A stretch of DNA of 32,725 nt, taken from the NCBI GenBank assembly GCA_900754605.1, contig CAAEDK010000057.1:1-32725 (forward strand), in the 5' to 3' direction. The notes beneath the pieces are model-generated. The model was not told the DNA's origin, did no database searches, and saw only the letters and a program-made list of their open reading frames with translations. A program made the position numbers and the translations under genes. Source of the stretch: an uncultured Oscillospiraceae bacterium. Lineage in GTDB: Bacteria; Bacillota_A; Clostridia; Oscillospirales; Oscillospiraceae. This document shows positions 23,787 to 29,794 of the stretch, in pieces (position 1 is the first letter of the stretch; every line of letters begins with the position of its first letter).

Positions 23787-25307
23787 TCACATGGCACGGA
23801 GATGAATGCGCAGTTGGAAATCTGCGGGTTTGGTTTTTTTCCCCTTTTTGTACCAGACTGTCTCCAGGACAGATTTCAGCAGCGCATTTTTCCCGGCGGC
23901 ATCGGCGGTGTCATAGGCATCCAGGACGGCGCGGATCCTCTCAGCCAGCAGGGAGGGGTTGGAGCATTGGATCTCCTGGAGAGATCGTGCCAGCTCAGCC
24001 TCCTTTTTCTCCAATGAGGCCCGTTTGGCCTTCACGACAGCCATGCGCTCCCGGAAGAGATCCAGATCATACTCGCCTAGTTCCAGCAGCTCATACAGCC
24101 GGTTTTTCTGACGGTCTGTTCCGGCCAGGGCGTCCCGGATCTGGGCCAGTGAGGTCTCCAGTACATCGGTGTCCTGGCCGGGGATATGATCGGGCTGTTC
24201 TAGGGTCAGCTGGGCCAGTGTATCACTGAGGAAATTGAGGATCTGCCCCTCTACCAGGTCTATTTTAGTGCCTGCGCAGCAGCCAGCCCGGGTGCAGAGC
24301 AGATAGGCGCTCCCCTTCATGACCATCCGCTGCATGTTCTGGCCGCAGTTTTCGCACCTGACCAGGCCAGCCAGGGGACTGCGCACGGTGCCATCGTTCC
24401 GCGCCGGATGATACCGCCCGTCCATGACCGCCTGGACCTGGTCGAATAGCTCGCGATCCACGATGGCGGGGTGGATCCCGTCGGTAATCGTCCACTGGTC
24501 TCTGGGCTGATAGATGGTGATGGTTTTGGGGTTGCCCTGCGTCCCCTTGCGGATGTGTTTTTTCTGGTTCCAGACAATTTTCCCAATATAGGTGGGGTTG
24601 CGGAGTATTTTTGCCACACTATTCCGCGAAAATTCCTCAGAGCGGTGTGGCCGGGCCCCCAGTGCATTGACATGCCGGGCCACGGCGACACAGCCGTAGC
24701 CCTTGGCGTAGAGCTCAAACATCATTCGGACAAACCGGGCCTCTGGCTCATAGATCTCCAGAGTCGGCCTGCGGTCCACCACGGCCTTGTGGTACCCGTA
24801 GGGGGCGTTGGCCACATAGCACCCATCCTGGATCGACATCTGGAGGCCCCGGCGCAGGCGCTTGGTGATGATCTTGTACTCCCGGCGGCTGATGAAGGTC
24901 TTCAGCTCGGCGTACTCCTCGTCGATCTCATCGGCCAGATTATAGATTTTTTCCGGGGTGATAATCAGGGTGCCGGAATCCCGGAATGCGTCCAGAACGA
25001 TGCCCTGGTCCGTCATCCGGCCACGGGAGAGACGGTCCAGGTCCATGCACAGGACGGCGTCGTATTTCCCGTCCTCCACATCCTGGAGGAGCCGGAGCAT
25101 CTGTGGCCGCGCATAGAGAGATTCACCGCTGACGACCTCCGGGTACTCCTCTATAATGTGGATGCCGTGGGCGGCGGCATAGTCGCGCAGGGTTTTTTGG
25201 TGTTTGGCCAGCACCTCGTCGGTGGCCATGCCCTCCTCCATCCGGGATTTCCGGAGGTATGCTGCTGCCTCCAGCCCCTCGGTTCCCGGCGATCTCCTAT
25301 CGTTCAT
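23787..25307 (-). CDS. Large serine recombinase (integrase)
   Basis: A 506-residue site-specific recombinase. The catalytic domain (10-160) has Ser21 in YLRKSR, and the conserved VLCMDLDRLSRG and ITPEKIY. The Recombinase domain (about 175-280) follows with GYHKAVVDRRPTLEIYEPE and AKILRNPTYIGKIVWNQ. Next is a zinc ribbon (CENCGQNM, then CTRAGC) and a long coiled coil. It should integrate and excise the element. The ATG at 25307 has AGGAGG 6 bases upstream; 18 more in-frame codons upstream run over the palindrome and are not used. Its 3' end faces attL, and the cassette genes lie behind it. Confidence 0.94.
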   Translation of the reverse strand: MNDRRSPGTEGLEAAAYLRKSRMEEGMATDEVLAKHQKTLRDYAAAHGIHIIEEYPEVVSGESLYARPQMLRLLQDVEDGKYDAVLCMDLDRLSRGRMTDQGIVLDAFRDSGTLIITPEKIYNLADEIDEEYAELKTFISRREYKIITKRLRRGLQMSIQDGCYVANAPYGYHKAVVDRRPTLEIYEPEARFVRMMFELYAKGYGCVAVARHVNALGARPHRSEEFSRNSVAKILRNPTYIGKIVWNQKKHIRKGTQGNPKTITIYQPRDQWTITDGIHPAIVDRELFDQVQAVMDGRYHPARNDGTVRSPLAGLVRCENCGQNMQRMVMKGSAYLLCTRAGCCAGTKIDLVEGQILNFLSDTLAQLTLEQPDHIPGQDTDVLETSLAQIRDALAGTDRQKNRLYELLELGEYDLDLFRERMAVVKAKRASLEKKEAELARSLQEIQCSNPSLLAERIRAVLDAYDTADAAGKNALLKSVLETVWYKKGKKTKPADFQLRIHLRAM

Positions 25308-25325
25308 GGTGGACCTCCTAATGTG

Positions 25326-25349
25326 AAATCCGACAACGTTGTCGGATTT
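25326..25349. promoter_or_regulatory. Perfect 24-bp palindrome before the integrase gene
   Basis: AAATCCGACAAC is directly followed by its reverse complement GTTGTCGGATTT, ending 18 bases before the integrase start. There is no U-tract after it, so it is more likely an operator or other protein-binding site than a terminator. The 9-mer CCGACAACG recurs at 29349-29357 in the putative origin. Confidence 0.65.
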
Positions 25350-25357
25350 GGCATACG

Positions 25358-26167
25358 TCAATAGCAGCGCTTACATGGGCCGTATCCACGGGCCTCCGCT
25401 GTGGAGAGCGGCACCTGAGTTGGACCATTCATTCCACTGCAATTAGGATTCCTGTGATATTTGCTCCCGCTGGATGGGATCCAGACCATAGGCTCCTGAG
25501 GGGCGTCGTTTGCTGCAGCTGCCTGTTCCGCTGACTCCTCAGCTGCGATTCTGGCGGCCTCTTCCTCGGCTGCCTTCCGAGCAGCTTCCTCTTCAGCCGC
25601 TTTTTTTGCGGCTTCTTCTGCGGCGATTCGCGCGGAATCAATCACTGTGACATGGATCACATTGCTCTGAACCTCACCTGCTGTGATGGAGATGTCGGCC
25701 TCTCCCTCTCCACATGGGGTGACCTGCCCGGAAAATGCCCCATCTGCAACGGCAGCGAATGTAACCACCGAGTCATCTGAGGAATAAAACTGGATGGAGT
25801 TAGTATCTGCATTTTCCTCCTCTACGGTGAGGGGGACAGTGGCTGTTTCTGAGATGTCCAGTTGGATGGCACTCTCACAGTCGATCGACAGCGAAGTGAT
25901 TTCTGGGGCATCGGGGGCAGTCAGATTTACTAGCGCGGACAACATACAAAACAATGAGACCACAAACGGCCATTTCCGCTTGTAAATCGGCCGTGAGGAC
26001 CCTTTCGGCGAGTATTTCACAATGAAAAACATTCCGAAACCAACACCAATCAGGCCCGGAATGAGGCTGACAACTGTGACGAGAACGCCAATGACAATGA
26101 TGAACCAACCCAGCGCACAGAGAAACCAGCCGAATCCATTAGAATGAGTTTGCGGTTGCCGATCCAT
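25358..26167 (-). CDS. Membrane protein with Ala/Glu coiled coil and C-terminal Cys cluster (element cassette)
   Basis: A 269-residue protein. The N-terminus has two to three hydrophobic helices (about 13-45, 65-82). An extracellular-type beta-rich domain follows (about 85-175, Ig-like with VPLTVEEENADTN). Then comes an Ala/Glu/Lys helix of repeated AAEEEAARK units (about 180-225). The C-terminal 35 residues, YHRNPNCSG...ARGYGPCKRC, match a short motif seen at the end of many Firmicutes surface proteins and resemble a Cys4-type metal site. The start at 26167 has GAGGAGGGG 7 bases upstream. A position between integrase and repressor suggests a lysogeny-expressed gene. Function unknown. Confidence 0.7.
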   Translation of the reverse strand: MDRQPQTHSNGFGWFLCALGWFIIVIGVLVTVVSLIPGLIGVGFGMFFIVKYSPKGSSRPIYKRKWPFVVSLFCMLSALVNLTAPDAPEITSLSIDCESAIQLDISETATVPLTVEEENADTNSIQFYSSDDSVVTFAAVADGAFSGQVTPCGEGEADISITAGEVQSNVIHVTVIDSARIAAEEAAKKAAEEEAARKAAEEEAARIAAEESAEQAAAANDAPQEPMVWIPSSGSKYHRNPNCSGMNGPTQVPLSTAEARGYGPCKRCY

Positions 26168-26190
26168 AACAATTCCCCTCCTCAACATTT

Positions 26191-26697
26191 TTACAGCTGC
26201 TCTGCGTCGGCCTGCTCCAGCGTGCCCTCAAACATCTCCGTGCTCTGCGAGTCTGGTTGCTCCAGCATGATCTGTTCGGCCTCATATTTTGCGGTCTGTT
26301 TGATGGACACATAGAGCAGGAGCGCTGCGAACCCAAAGCAGATGGGGAGGACATAACCGATTAGAACGCACGTAGCTGCGAGCAATGGATAAATGTACTT
26401 TGTGAGCATTAAGGTTATTTTGTATATCTTGAGCTGCAACTTCCGCTGTTCGGCCAGGGGGATGACGGACTGTGCAGGGAGAGGAGAACTGCCTCCTCTG
26501 TGAGCGGCCGACGAACCAATTTTTGTAGAATAGGAGAGACCGGTCCCTGGGGCTGAGACCCGGGCCCGCGCACCAGTACGGGAGTTGACAGAAACTCCGG
26601 CATATTTGTTCCCAACGCTCATGCCGACGCTTTTTTTCCCAAAATTGATTTTTACCCCGGGGGCGATTTTCACAGTTTTACGAAATCGGAATCCCAT
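26191..26697 (-). CDS. DUF4236 protein (element cassette)
   Basis: A 168-residue protein. The N-terminal 55 residues are DUF4236: FRFRKTVKIAPGVKINFGKK, SVGMSVGNKYAGVSVNSRTG and SAPGTGLSYSTK. A linker and two hydrophobic helices follow (about 90-125, LTKYIYPLLAATCVLIGYVL and CFGFAALLLYVSI), then a Glu/Gln-rich tail. The start at 26697 is 6 bases after GAGGAGG. The next gene begins 23 bases downstream. DUF4236 occurs in phages and mobile elements, with unknown role. Confidence 0.8.
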   Translation of the reverse strand: MGFRFRKTVKIAPGVKINFGKKSVGMSVGNKYAGVSVNSRTGARARVSAPGTGLSYSTKIGSSAAHRGGSSPLPAQSVIPLAEQRKLQLKIYKITLMLTKYIYPLLAATCVLIGYVLPICFGFAALLLYVSIKQTAKYEAEQIMLEQPDSQSTEMFEGTLEQADAEQL

Positions 26698-26803
26698 TTC
26701 CATCCTCCTCGTTACATTTTTCGTGATCCAGCCGTGGAATCACTCAATCACATGGGTGTAGGCTACGGCCAGGCCTATGACCCGGATCTGGTTGATAGAC
26801 TCT

Positions 26804-27235
26804 CTAAAAATACTGATCTGCCTCCAGACTGCCGTATGTATACCAGCAGAGGGCCTTCTGCATAAAGCCCTCAGTTACATGGAAATATTCTGCTAACTCC
26901 CAAGGCTCACGACAGCCTTGGAGAATAGCTTGCCTCAACTCATCCTCCGGGATGAGTTTTTTTATTGCCCATTTGTTGGCCCGGTTTTCATATTTCTGTC
27001 GTACATCACGGGCGGCATAGCGGTTATAAAATGCCCCGGTCTCACAGTGGCCCAGTTCATGGGCCAGCTTGACCGTTTCGTCGGCCACCGTTGGCATCCG
27101 CCATGGGTTCATGGCGATAGCACAGGAGCCGTCGGACAGGGGCATGGACAAGGATTCAGCGGCTTCCAGATCGAACCAGACAACCTGCGTGCCGTGATCC
27201 TCGGCCAGGTCGTACAAATCCAAAAGATCAATCAT
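26804..27235 (-). CDS. ImmA/IrrE-family metallopeptidase
   Basis: A 143-residue zinc peptidase with the HELGH motif (59-63) in VKLAHELGHCETGAFYN, followed by ENRANKWAIKKLIPEDEL. In ICEBs1 and several phages ImmA cleaves the element's own repressor after DNA damage and triggers induction. Here it overlaps the 3' end of the CI-like repressor gene by 8 bases, which fits that role. The ATG at 27235 has AGGAGAAGGGG upstream. About 105 bases after its stop hold no recognised gene. Confidence 0.9.
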   Translation of the reverse strand: MIDLLDLYDLAEDHGTQVVWFDLEAAESLSMPLSDGSCAIAMNPWRMPTVADETVKLAHELGHCETGAFYNRYAARDVRQKYENRANKWAIKKLIPEDELRQAILQGCREPWELAEYFHVTEGFMQKALCWYTYGSLEADQYF

Positions 27236-27590
27236 TTTTCCCCTTCTCCTGTTTCTTTTGATCCGCCAGAAAGGCGGCGAACCGAGACACATCGTTCCAC
27301 ATGGCGTCCAGATCTTCCTGAGACAGATCCTTCTCCCCGCCCCAGAAAGCGGCCTGGAGGTTCTCTTTGGCATTACTTTCGTCTGATGATGGGATGGACT
27401 CTTTCCCAAGCAGTTCATCGGTAGTAACATCAAAAATTTCTGCGAGTTTTACCACAGTTTCCGGGTTTGGCGTTGCCTTGTCAGTTTCCCATCTGGCAAT
27501 GGCCTGCTGACTTACAAATAATTTGCCTGCAAGCTCTTTTTGGCTTAGACCAGCCGCCAGCCGATACTTGCGCAGTTGCCCACTAAACAC
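27228..27590 (-). CDS. XRE-family repressor (CI-like)
   Basis: A 120-residue transcription factor. The N-terminal HTH (4-60) has LSQKELAGKLF and the recognition helix VSQQAIARWE, closing with IFDVTTDELLG. The C-terminal 55 residues are acidic and presumably serve dimerisation and recognition by ImmA. The GTG start at 27590 is chosen because it follows a run of Gs and matches the usual HTH start; the upstream in-frame ATG at 27626 lies in the promoter. It is divergent from the Cro-like gene, across putative operators. Confidence 0.88.
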   Translation of the reverse strand: MFSGQLRKYRLAAGLSQKELAGKLFVSQQAIARWETDKATPNPETVVKLAEIFDVTTDELLGKESIPSSDESNAKENLQAAFWGGEKDLSQEDLDAMWNDVSRFAAFLADQKKQEKGKND

Positions 27591-27614
27591 TGATACCCCC
27601 CCCTTGTCTCCCTT

Positions 27615-27643
27615 AGAATACAACATAAAATTGTATAGTGCAA
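27615..27643 (-). promoter_or_regulatory. Repressor promoter with operator between -35 and -10
   Basis: On the minus strand TTGCAC (27638-27643) and TATTCT (27615-27620) are 17 bp apart. An inverted repeat ATACAA/TTGTAT (27618-27623 and 27631-27636) and the element ACAACA...ATAGT (27620-27639) fill the spacer. Confidence 0.65.
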
Positions 27644-27664
27644 TAGAAAAAATGAAATTCGCTA

Positions 27665-27693
27665 TTGACAACAACAAAAAATAGTATTATATT
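27665..27693 (+). promoter_or_regulatory. Early rightward promoter (cro side)
   Basis: Consensus TTGACA (27665-27670) and TATATT (27688-27693) are 17 bp apart. It drives the Cro-like gene and the early operon to its right. Confidence 0.75.
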
Positions 27694-27714
27694 AAACGCA
27701 CAACAAAAGATAGT
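27671..27714 (+). repeat. Direct repeats, candidate CI/Cro operators
   Basis: ACAACAAAAAATAGT (27671-27685) and ACAACAAAAGATAGT (27700-27714) differ by one base and start 29 bp apart. The first lies between -35 and -10 of the rightward promoter, the second just after the -10. A related stretched copy is at 27620-27639. Confidence 0.65.
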
Positions 27715-27736
27715 TAAACGGAAGAGATGGTGACTT

Positions 27737-27967
27737 ATGCACAACATTAGAGTGTTGCGAGAGAAGATGGGCTTGTCCCAGCAACAGGTTGCCGAAGCCG
27801 TCCATGTAAGCCAGCAAGCTGTGGCAAGATGGGAAAGTGGCCTGGCAAAGCCAAGGGCAGATTTACTCCCTCAGCTAGCATCGTTATTTAATTGTACTAT
27901 TGACGAGTTGTTTTGGACGCCAGGCAACAAAAAGCCCCCGGCCGGGCCGGGGGAGGAGAGGGGGTGA
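27737..27967 (+). CDS. XRE-family Cro-like regulator
   Basis: A 76-residue HTH protein. MHNIRVLREKMGLSQQQVAEAVH precedes the recognition helix VSQQAVARWE and the FNCTIDELFW close. The recognition helix is nearly identical to that of the divergent repressor, so both should read the same sites, as CI and Cro do. It is the first gene of the rightward operon and overlaps the next start by 4 bases (GTGA). Confidence 0.88.
   Translation: MHNIRVLREKMGLSQQQVAEAVHVSQQAVARWESGLAKPRADLLPQLASLFNCTIDELFWTPGNKKPPAGPGEERG
27929..27953 (-). terminator. GC-rich hairpin with A-tract, terminator-like on the antisense strand
   Basis: CCCCCGGC (27935-27942) pairs with GCCGGGGG (27946-27953), and AAAAAG stands on its left side. 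On the minus strand this reads as stem plus CTTTTTG. It lies inside the end of the Cro-like gene, so it would stop leftward, antisense transcripts. Confidence 0.45.
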
Positions 27968-28182
27968 AACAGGTGTTTTCGGCGGAAAAGATATTTGATC
28001 TGATCCGGGAACGGGGCATTGAACAGAAGGAGTTTGCACGCCGAATCGGGGTTTCAGACAAAACTGTGAGCGCGTGGAAAACTGGCCGGGCAAGGTCCTA
28101 TACTAAGTATCTTGTGGAGATTGCAGAGGCCCTTTCTGTTCCAGTTGGGGAGCTTGTGAAAAACAACAGCGCGATCAAGTAA
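27964..28182 (+). CDS. Second small XRE-family HTH protein
   Basis: A 72-residue DNA-binding protein: IEQKEFARRIG with the recognition helix VSDKTVSAWKTGR, then IAEALSVPVGELV. Its recognition helix differs from that of the repressor/Cro pair, so it has other targets. GTG start at 27964 after GGGAGGAG, overlapping the Cro-like stop. Possible excision or early-gene control; unproven. Confidence 0.82.
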   Translation: MKQVFSAEKIFDLIRERGIEQKEFARRIGVSDKTVSAWKTGRARSYTKYLVEIAEALSVPVGELVKNNSAIK

Positions 28183-28238
28183 GACCAGTGCATAGGGGAC
28201 AACCAGCGTCGAATATATCCAAGGAGGGAGGTGGCGTC

Positions 28239-28583
28239 ATGCTGCGAGTAGAGGAATTTCAACACCAAAATCAGACCTGTTACCGTAGAGAGTTGGAGGG
28301 CTGCCCTGTAGTGGTCACGGAGCAGAGTTATCCCGCCACGCTGGGCGCACTAGAGTACACACGGCGTCCTGTGCGGTGGAGGGGGCGCCACCTGCTGGTC
28401 CTGGGAGATCAGACGATGGATGTGGATGAGTCCCTGATCACGGACTGCGGGCCCAAATTGGGGGTTTCGGTTGGATATGAGCTCCACCGAGAGACCCCAT
28501 TTACTGAGGCCGAGCGGGCAGCAGGCCGGGAGCGCGTCATTGAGCTGGCCACCCAGCTGATGATCCGGGCTGGTGTGTGGTGA
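28239..28583 (+). CDS. Hypothetical early protein
   Basis: A 114-residue soluble, mostly beta protein (LRVEEFQHQNQTCYRREL, PVVVTEQSYPAT, HLLVLGDQTMDVDES) with a C-terminal helix (EAERAAGRERVIELATQLM). I do not recognise the family. The ATG at 28239 has AGGAGGGAGG about 7 bases upstream. It is in the rightward early operon between HTH proteins and the replication genes. Confidence 0.7.
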   Translation: MLRVEEFQHQNQTCYRRELEGCPVVVTEQSYPATLGALEYTRRPVRWRGRHLLVLGDQTMDVDESLITDCGPKLGVSVGYELHRETPFTEAERAAGRERVIELATQLMIRAGVW

Positions 28584-28599
28584 GAGAGGAGGCACGACC

Positions 28600-28725
28600 A
28601 TGTGGGACAGGCTGAGGCGGCAGCGTCCGCGCCTGTACGAGGCCCTGGAGTGGGTGACATTCGCCCTGGCAGTGGGGGCATTCCTGCTGGCCCTGGGGGT
28701 CTATCTGACGGTGAAGGGAGGTTGA
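28600..28725 (+). CDS. Small single-pass membrane protein (41 residues)
   Basis: A short gene encoding MWDRLRRQRPRLYEALEW followed by a hydrophobic helix (VTFALAVGAFLLALGVYL, about 19-36) and TVKGG. The positive N-terminus suggests an N-in orientation. GGAGG lies 7 bases upstream of the ATG, and the stop is 4 bases before the next ATG, whose ribosome site is inside this gene. Common type in phage early regions; role unknown. Confidence 0.72.
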   Translation: MWDRLRRQRPRLYEALEWVTFALAVGAFLLALGVYLTVKGG

Positions 28726-28729
28726 CGTC

Positions 28730-28927
28730 ATGCGCGCACCCAATTTGACGGAGGCGGCCCGGGTGACCCGGCGGCTGCTGGATCAGTACGGCCCGGCGCG
28801 GCTGCTCCGGGTGGAGGAGCTGGCCCCCGGGATCTTCCGGGGGATGCTGGCCGGCGGGGCTCTGGCCCTGGCGGTAGTCCGTGAGGACGGGCGGATCGCT
28901 GTCCGTGAGACCGATCTGTGGGCATAA
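28730..28927 (+). CDS. Hypothetical early protein (65 residues)
   Basis: A small protein (MRAPNLTEAARVTRRLLDQ, ARLLRVEELAPGIFRGM, ALAVVREDGRIAVRETDLWA) with a helix followed by beta strands. No family is recognised. AGGGAGG lies 8 bases upstream of the ATG. Tight spacing with the membrane protein gene shows co-translation. Confidence 0.68.
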   Translation: MRAPNLTEAARVTRRLLDQYGPARLLRVEELAPGIFRGMLAGGALALAVVREDGRIAVRETDLWA

Positions 28928-28957
28928 AAAATCCCCGGGGCCTCTCGGCTCCCGGGG
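28926..28957 (-). terminator. Hairpin with A-tract after the 65-residue gene
   Basis: CCCCGGGGCC (28933-28942) pairs with GGC-CCCGGGG (28947-28957, one bulge), preceded by AAAAAA at 28926-28931. On the minus strand it reads as a stem plus ATTTTTTATG, so it is terminator-like for antisense transcription. In the coding direction there is no U-tract. Confidence 0.5.
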
Positions 28958-28958
28958 T

Positions 28959-28977
28959 GGTAGACAGGGGGTCTACC
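28959..28977 (+). promoter_or_regulatory. Hairpin holding a ribosome site in its loop
   Basis: GGTAGAC (28959-28965) pairs with GTCTACC (28971-28977) around a loop AGGGG. The purine-rich loop could be the ribosome site of the short frame starting at 28978. Confidence 0.45.
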
Positions 28978-29013
28978 ATGAGAACAAATGTATTATATCA
29001 TGAGAACATGTGT
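28977..29013 (+). repeat. Direct repeat CATGAGAACA, 22-bp period
   Basis: CATGAGAACA at 28977-28986 and 28999-29008, each followed two bases later by TGT. The 22-bp spacing is about two helical turns, as for an operator bound on one face. Confidence 0.5.
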
Positions 29014-29040
29014 TTGACAAGGGGGAATTTTTGTGGGTGA
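28978..29040 (+). CDS. Possible 20-residue leader peptide coupled to the replication initiator
   Basis: ATG at 28978 opens a 20-codon frame (MRTNVLYHENMC and eight more residues) whose TGA at 29038-29040 overlaps the initiator GTG start at 29033. A G-rich site lies 6 bases upstream of the ATG in a hairpin loop. It could control initiator translation by coupling. It may also be a chance frame. Confidence 0.35.
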   Translation: MRTNVLYHENMCLTRGNFCG

Positions 29041-29794
29041 AGGGACGGTACAGTTCCGCAGAAAAAAAGCGTTTGCCACCCTCTACCGTGAGGTGGCCCA
29101 GGACGGGCGCCTGAGCCTGGAGAGCCGAGGGCTGCTGGTCCTCATGGCCTCCCTGCCGGAGGACTGGGAGTACAGCGTCTCCGGCCTGGCCAAAAAGGCA
29201 GGCTGTGGGAAGGACAAGCTCCGCCGGATCCTGGGGGAGCTGGAGCAGGTGGGCTATTTGGCCAGGGAGCAGAGCCACGGGAGTAACGGAAAATTCGGTG
29301 GAAATATCTACATCATACAGGACGACGCGCCACCGTTGTCCGGGAAACCCGACAACGGTCAACCCCGTCAACGGGAAACATCGCCGACGGGTTTCCCGAC
29401 ACAAAATAAGAATATCTTAACAGTAGAAGATAAGAAAAAACCCCCTAAAGCCCCCAGTGGGGGCAGGTGTGGGAGTAAATACGATCTGGCGGAGGACGCC
29501 AAGCCGGTGCTCCAGGCCTACGTCGGGGAGGACGGGGAACTGGCCCGGGCGCTGGCTGACCTCATCGAGATCCGGGTGGCAAAAAAGGCAATCAACTCCA
29601 GGCGGGCAATCGTGTCCCTGCTGCGGGAGCTGGACCGGCTCAGTGAGGGCCGCCGGGAGGACAAGCTTCTGCTGATCCGCCAGTCGGTGAGCAATAGCTG
29701 GAAGTCCGTGTTCCCCCTGCGGCAGCAGGGCGGCCAGCGGACGGAGCCATCCCAGCCCACCCTGGTGGCCCGGGAGGAGGTGCCCACATGGTAG
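29033..29794 (+). CDS. Phage-type replication initiator / helicase loader with winged helix
   Basis: A 253-residue protein. An N-terminal winged-helix region (about 20-90: LSLESRGLLVLMASLPEDW, YSVSGLAKKAGCGKDKLRRILGELEQVGYLARE) is followed by a polar linker rich in Pro/Gly/Lys (about 98-145). A C-terminal helical domain (about 150-235, DKLLLIRQSVSNSWKSVF) resembles DnaD-like loaders. It overlaps the helicase gene by 7 bases. The GTG start at 29033 has AAGGGGG 7 bases upstream. Repeats and an AT-rich tract in the linker-coding part look like a replication origin. Specific family assignment is tentative. Confidence 0.82.
   Translation: MGEGTVQFRRKKAFATLYREVAQDGRLSLESRGLLVLMASLPEDWEYSVSGLAKKAGCGKDKLRRILGELEQVGYLAREQSHGSNGKFGGNIYIIQDDAPPLSGKPDNGQPRQRETSPTGFPTQNKNILTVEDKKKPPKAPSGGRCGSKYDLAEDAKPVLQAYVGEDGELARALADLIEIRVAKKAINSRRAIVSLLRELDRLSEGRREDKLLLIRQSVSNSWKSVFPLRQQGGQRTEPSQPTLVAREEVPTW
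29333..29464. other. Candidate phage replication origin inside the initiator gene
   Basis: Repeats with a GGGAAAC core occur at 29342-29348 and 29373-29379 and inverted at 29391-29397. The first is embedded in CGGGAAACCCGACAACGG and flanked by the inverted arm CCGTTGTC. The next 40 bases (29401-29440) contain only 8 G/C in a roughly 60% GC region, followed by a GCCCCC-AGT-GGGGGC hairpin (29450-29464). Iterons plus AT-rich DNA in the linker of an initiator gene parallel phage lambda O. Confidence 0.5.

Noticed and set aside
25540..25640. Short tandem repeats that might suggest a CRISPR or VNTR
   Set aside because: They are Ala/Glu/Lys codon repeats of a coiled-coil segment, in frame and irregular.
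26698..26803. Short leftward frame after ImmA reading SIFRESINQIRVIGLAVAYTHVIE in the region 26751-26830
   Set aside because: It looks protein-like and a GGAGG lies nearby, but only a rare ATT codon could start it. Not supportable as a gene, although a remnant or non-standard start is possible.
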